Source of the DNA: Neoceratodus forsteri
Taxonomy: Eukaryota > Chordata > Ceratodontiformes > Ceratodontidae
DNA: 64,000 nt
NCBI GenBank assembly: GCA_016271365.2
Contig: CM057459.1
Coordinates: 493,905,501-493,969,500, forward strand
Direction of reading: 5' to 3'
Shown: piece after piece, positions 62,771 to 64,000 of the stretch
Layout: each line of letters opens with the position of its first letter
Numbering within the stretch: the first letter of the stretch is position 1
Notes under the pieces: model-generated
What the model saw: the letters and a program-made list of their open reading frames with translations, nothing else
Database searches by the model: none
What the model was told of the DNA's origin: nothing
Made by a program: the position numbers and the translations under genes

Positions 62771-62783
62771 AAGAATGAGAATG

Positions 62784-63190
62784 GACATTTTACTGCATCG
62801 TAGCATTCCTTCAATAGAGGTACATTTTCAAGAATATAATATCTGCTATACAGAAAAGAAAAAAACAACAGCAGACATACATTATTTTTTCCATTCTACA
62901 CGTCACATGATAATTGATTTTTTGATAAAATCAACAGTATTGTTTTAGTGCAATCTGTTATAGCCAACTGCAAAATCCATTTGGTAAACACAAAACCAAA
63001 GTTAATAATTTAGCTCAAAGCTGAGACTACAGATTTTAAAGGAGAGAATGGCAGGGGGAGGACAGAAAATTGTGATTCACTGATCCCTTAAGCTGTTTAA
63101 AAAAAAATATATATATATATATCAGCTAATAAATACCACAATTTAGTAACAATAGATGTATGCTTGCAGGGCCTAATAGAAGAATTATAT
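62784..63190. other. Unassigned AT-rich sequence with short TA run
   Basis: A (ta)n run lies at about 63107-63122. Nothing else was recognised. Confidence 0.4.
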
Positions 63191-64000
63191 ACCGGGACTG
63201 GTATTGAAAAATGAGGACAGGATTGCTGACATCACAGTGGGGGACCACCTGGGGCCAGTGATCACTGCACGGTGTGGTATAATATAAAACTGGGGTCATA
63301 ATCAAACCACACAAAGACGGGGGTCCTGGACTTCCAGAGGGCTGATTTTAAGAAAATGTGGGAATGCCTGAAGGATGCCCTGGCAGCGATAGGGGAAACT
63401 GGAGAGAGTCGAGGAAGAGTGGGCCAAAATTAAAGAGGGCATTGAAAAGGCTACAAATCTATGTGTCAGGCAGGTTAGCAAGAGCAAGAGAAAAAAGCAA
63501 CCACTGTGGTTCTCGAACAAAGTAGCGGAAAAAGTCGGAGCAAAAAAAAGGCATTTAGGAAGTAAAAAGAACATAGAACAAGGATGATAGGGAGAGTTAC
63601 CAGGGAAACGGGGGTAGTTAGGCAAAAGCACAAACAGAGGAAAATATTGCAAATTCAGTAAAAAATGGTGATAAAATATTTTTTAAATACATAAGCAAAA
63701 AGAGAAAGACCAAGGGAGGACTAGTAAGGCTGAAAGGAGAAGGAGGGATGTGCATGGCAGAGAACCACCCAAAGCAGACATACTGAACAAATACTTCTGT
63801 TCAGTATTTACAGAAGAGAGAGTGTGAAACAGGCCACTGGTAAAGGACAAGGGAATTTAGGGATGGGAGGAGGATACTAGTTCCTTTACAGAGGATAGGG
63901 TCCTTAAGGAACTAGTGCAATTAAAAGTGGATAAGGCAATGGGACCTGATGGGATACAACCCAGGATACTAAGGGAAGTCACAGAGGAGTAGGCTGTACC
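63190..64000 (+). mobile_element. CR1-clade LINE fragment (+), runs off the window
   Basis: It starts in the endonuclease C-terminus (D-I-T-V-G-D-H-L-G-P-V-I at about 63220, where the Ser-Asp-His block is altered). It continues through the Lys-rich linker (K-K-Q-P-L-W-F-S-N-K-V at about 63495) to the first RT block (D-K-A-M-G-P-D-G-I-Q-P-R-I-L-R-E at about 63930). Frameshifts are present. The rest lies beyond 64000. Confidence 0.78.

Overview
The window looks like intergenic DNA from a large vertebrate genome. I found no convincing host gene, rRNA gene, canonical tRNA gene or CRISPR array. Almost everything recognisable is transposable-element sequence, mostly broken and often nested. CR1-clade LINEs, L2/Rex1-like LINEs, an L1-clade fragment, DIRS tyrosine-recombinase retrotransposons, V-SINE and MIR-like SINEs and a hAT fossil occur together. 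This mix, with the CR1 3' ends (tracts such as tctatgtttctat preceded by a 'gcagataagg...' segment), points to an amphibian (frog or caecilian) or possibly a repeat-rich reptile. The species call is inference only.

Layout. 0-4.7 kb: a tRNA-derived SINE on the minus strand; then an unusual element at about 1.09-4.08 kb whose repeats are arranged A1 ... B1-A2-B2 (split direct repeats, as in Ngaro/PAT-type YR retroelements, but with no recognisable genes); then a full-length long SINE with a perfect 15-bp target-site duplication (TSD). 4.7-9.7 kb: a decayed CR1 LINE (+) carrying two L2-type insertions and a second CR1 tail. 10.6-14.2 kb: two large hairpins, a GC-rich palindromic stretch and a ~290-bp tandem array. 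14.3-16.1 kb: L1 and L2 3' fragments. 16.1-17.7 kb: a GC-rich sequence bounded by short inverted repeats (candidate DNA transposon). 17.9-23.9 kb: a nearly complete DIRS element (gag, RT/RNase H, tyrosine recombinase, inverted termini, internal complementary region) with two insertions and lost catalytic residues. 24.7-27.6 kb: further long inverted repeats and an L2 tail.

28.1-33.1 kb: the best CR1 LINE in the window, with tandem 5' 'monomers', an SGNH-esterase ORF1 and an endonuclease/RT ORF2, sitting between two GATA/GACA microsatellite tracts. 33.4-38.7 kb: a plus-strand CR1 split by a 3.6-kb minus-strand CR1. 38.7-39.3 kb: the 3' end of a second DIRS. 40.5 kb: a ~150-bp hairpin. 40.7-47.2 kb: three nested or joined CR1 copies. 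47.5-53.6 kb: L2 tail, hAT transposase remains, microsatellite and minisatellite, more copies of the 13-14 kb repeat, and an MIR-like relic. 54-57.2 kb: CR1 copies, nested. 57.2 kb: a V-SINE. 58.1-61.4 kb: a minus-strand L2/Rex1-like LINE with its RT core deleted. 62.28-62.77 kb: a second full-length long SINE with a perfect 13-bp TSD. 63.2-64 kb: a CR1 fragment running off the end.

Functionally the window is a record of repeated LINE retrotransposition (CR1 and L2), with SINEs probably mobilised in trans. No element here looks able to move today. The points most worth following up are the split-direct-repeat element, the two-copy long SINE family, the tandem 5' monomers of the CR1 elements, and the high density of large hairpins.
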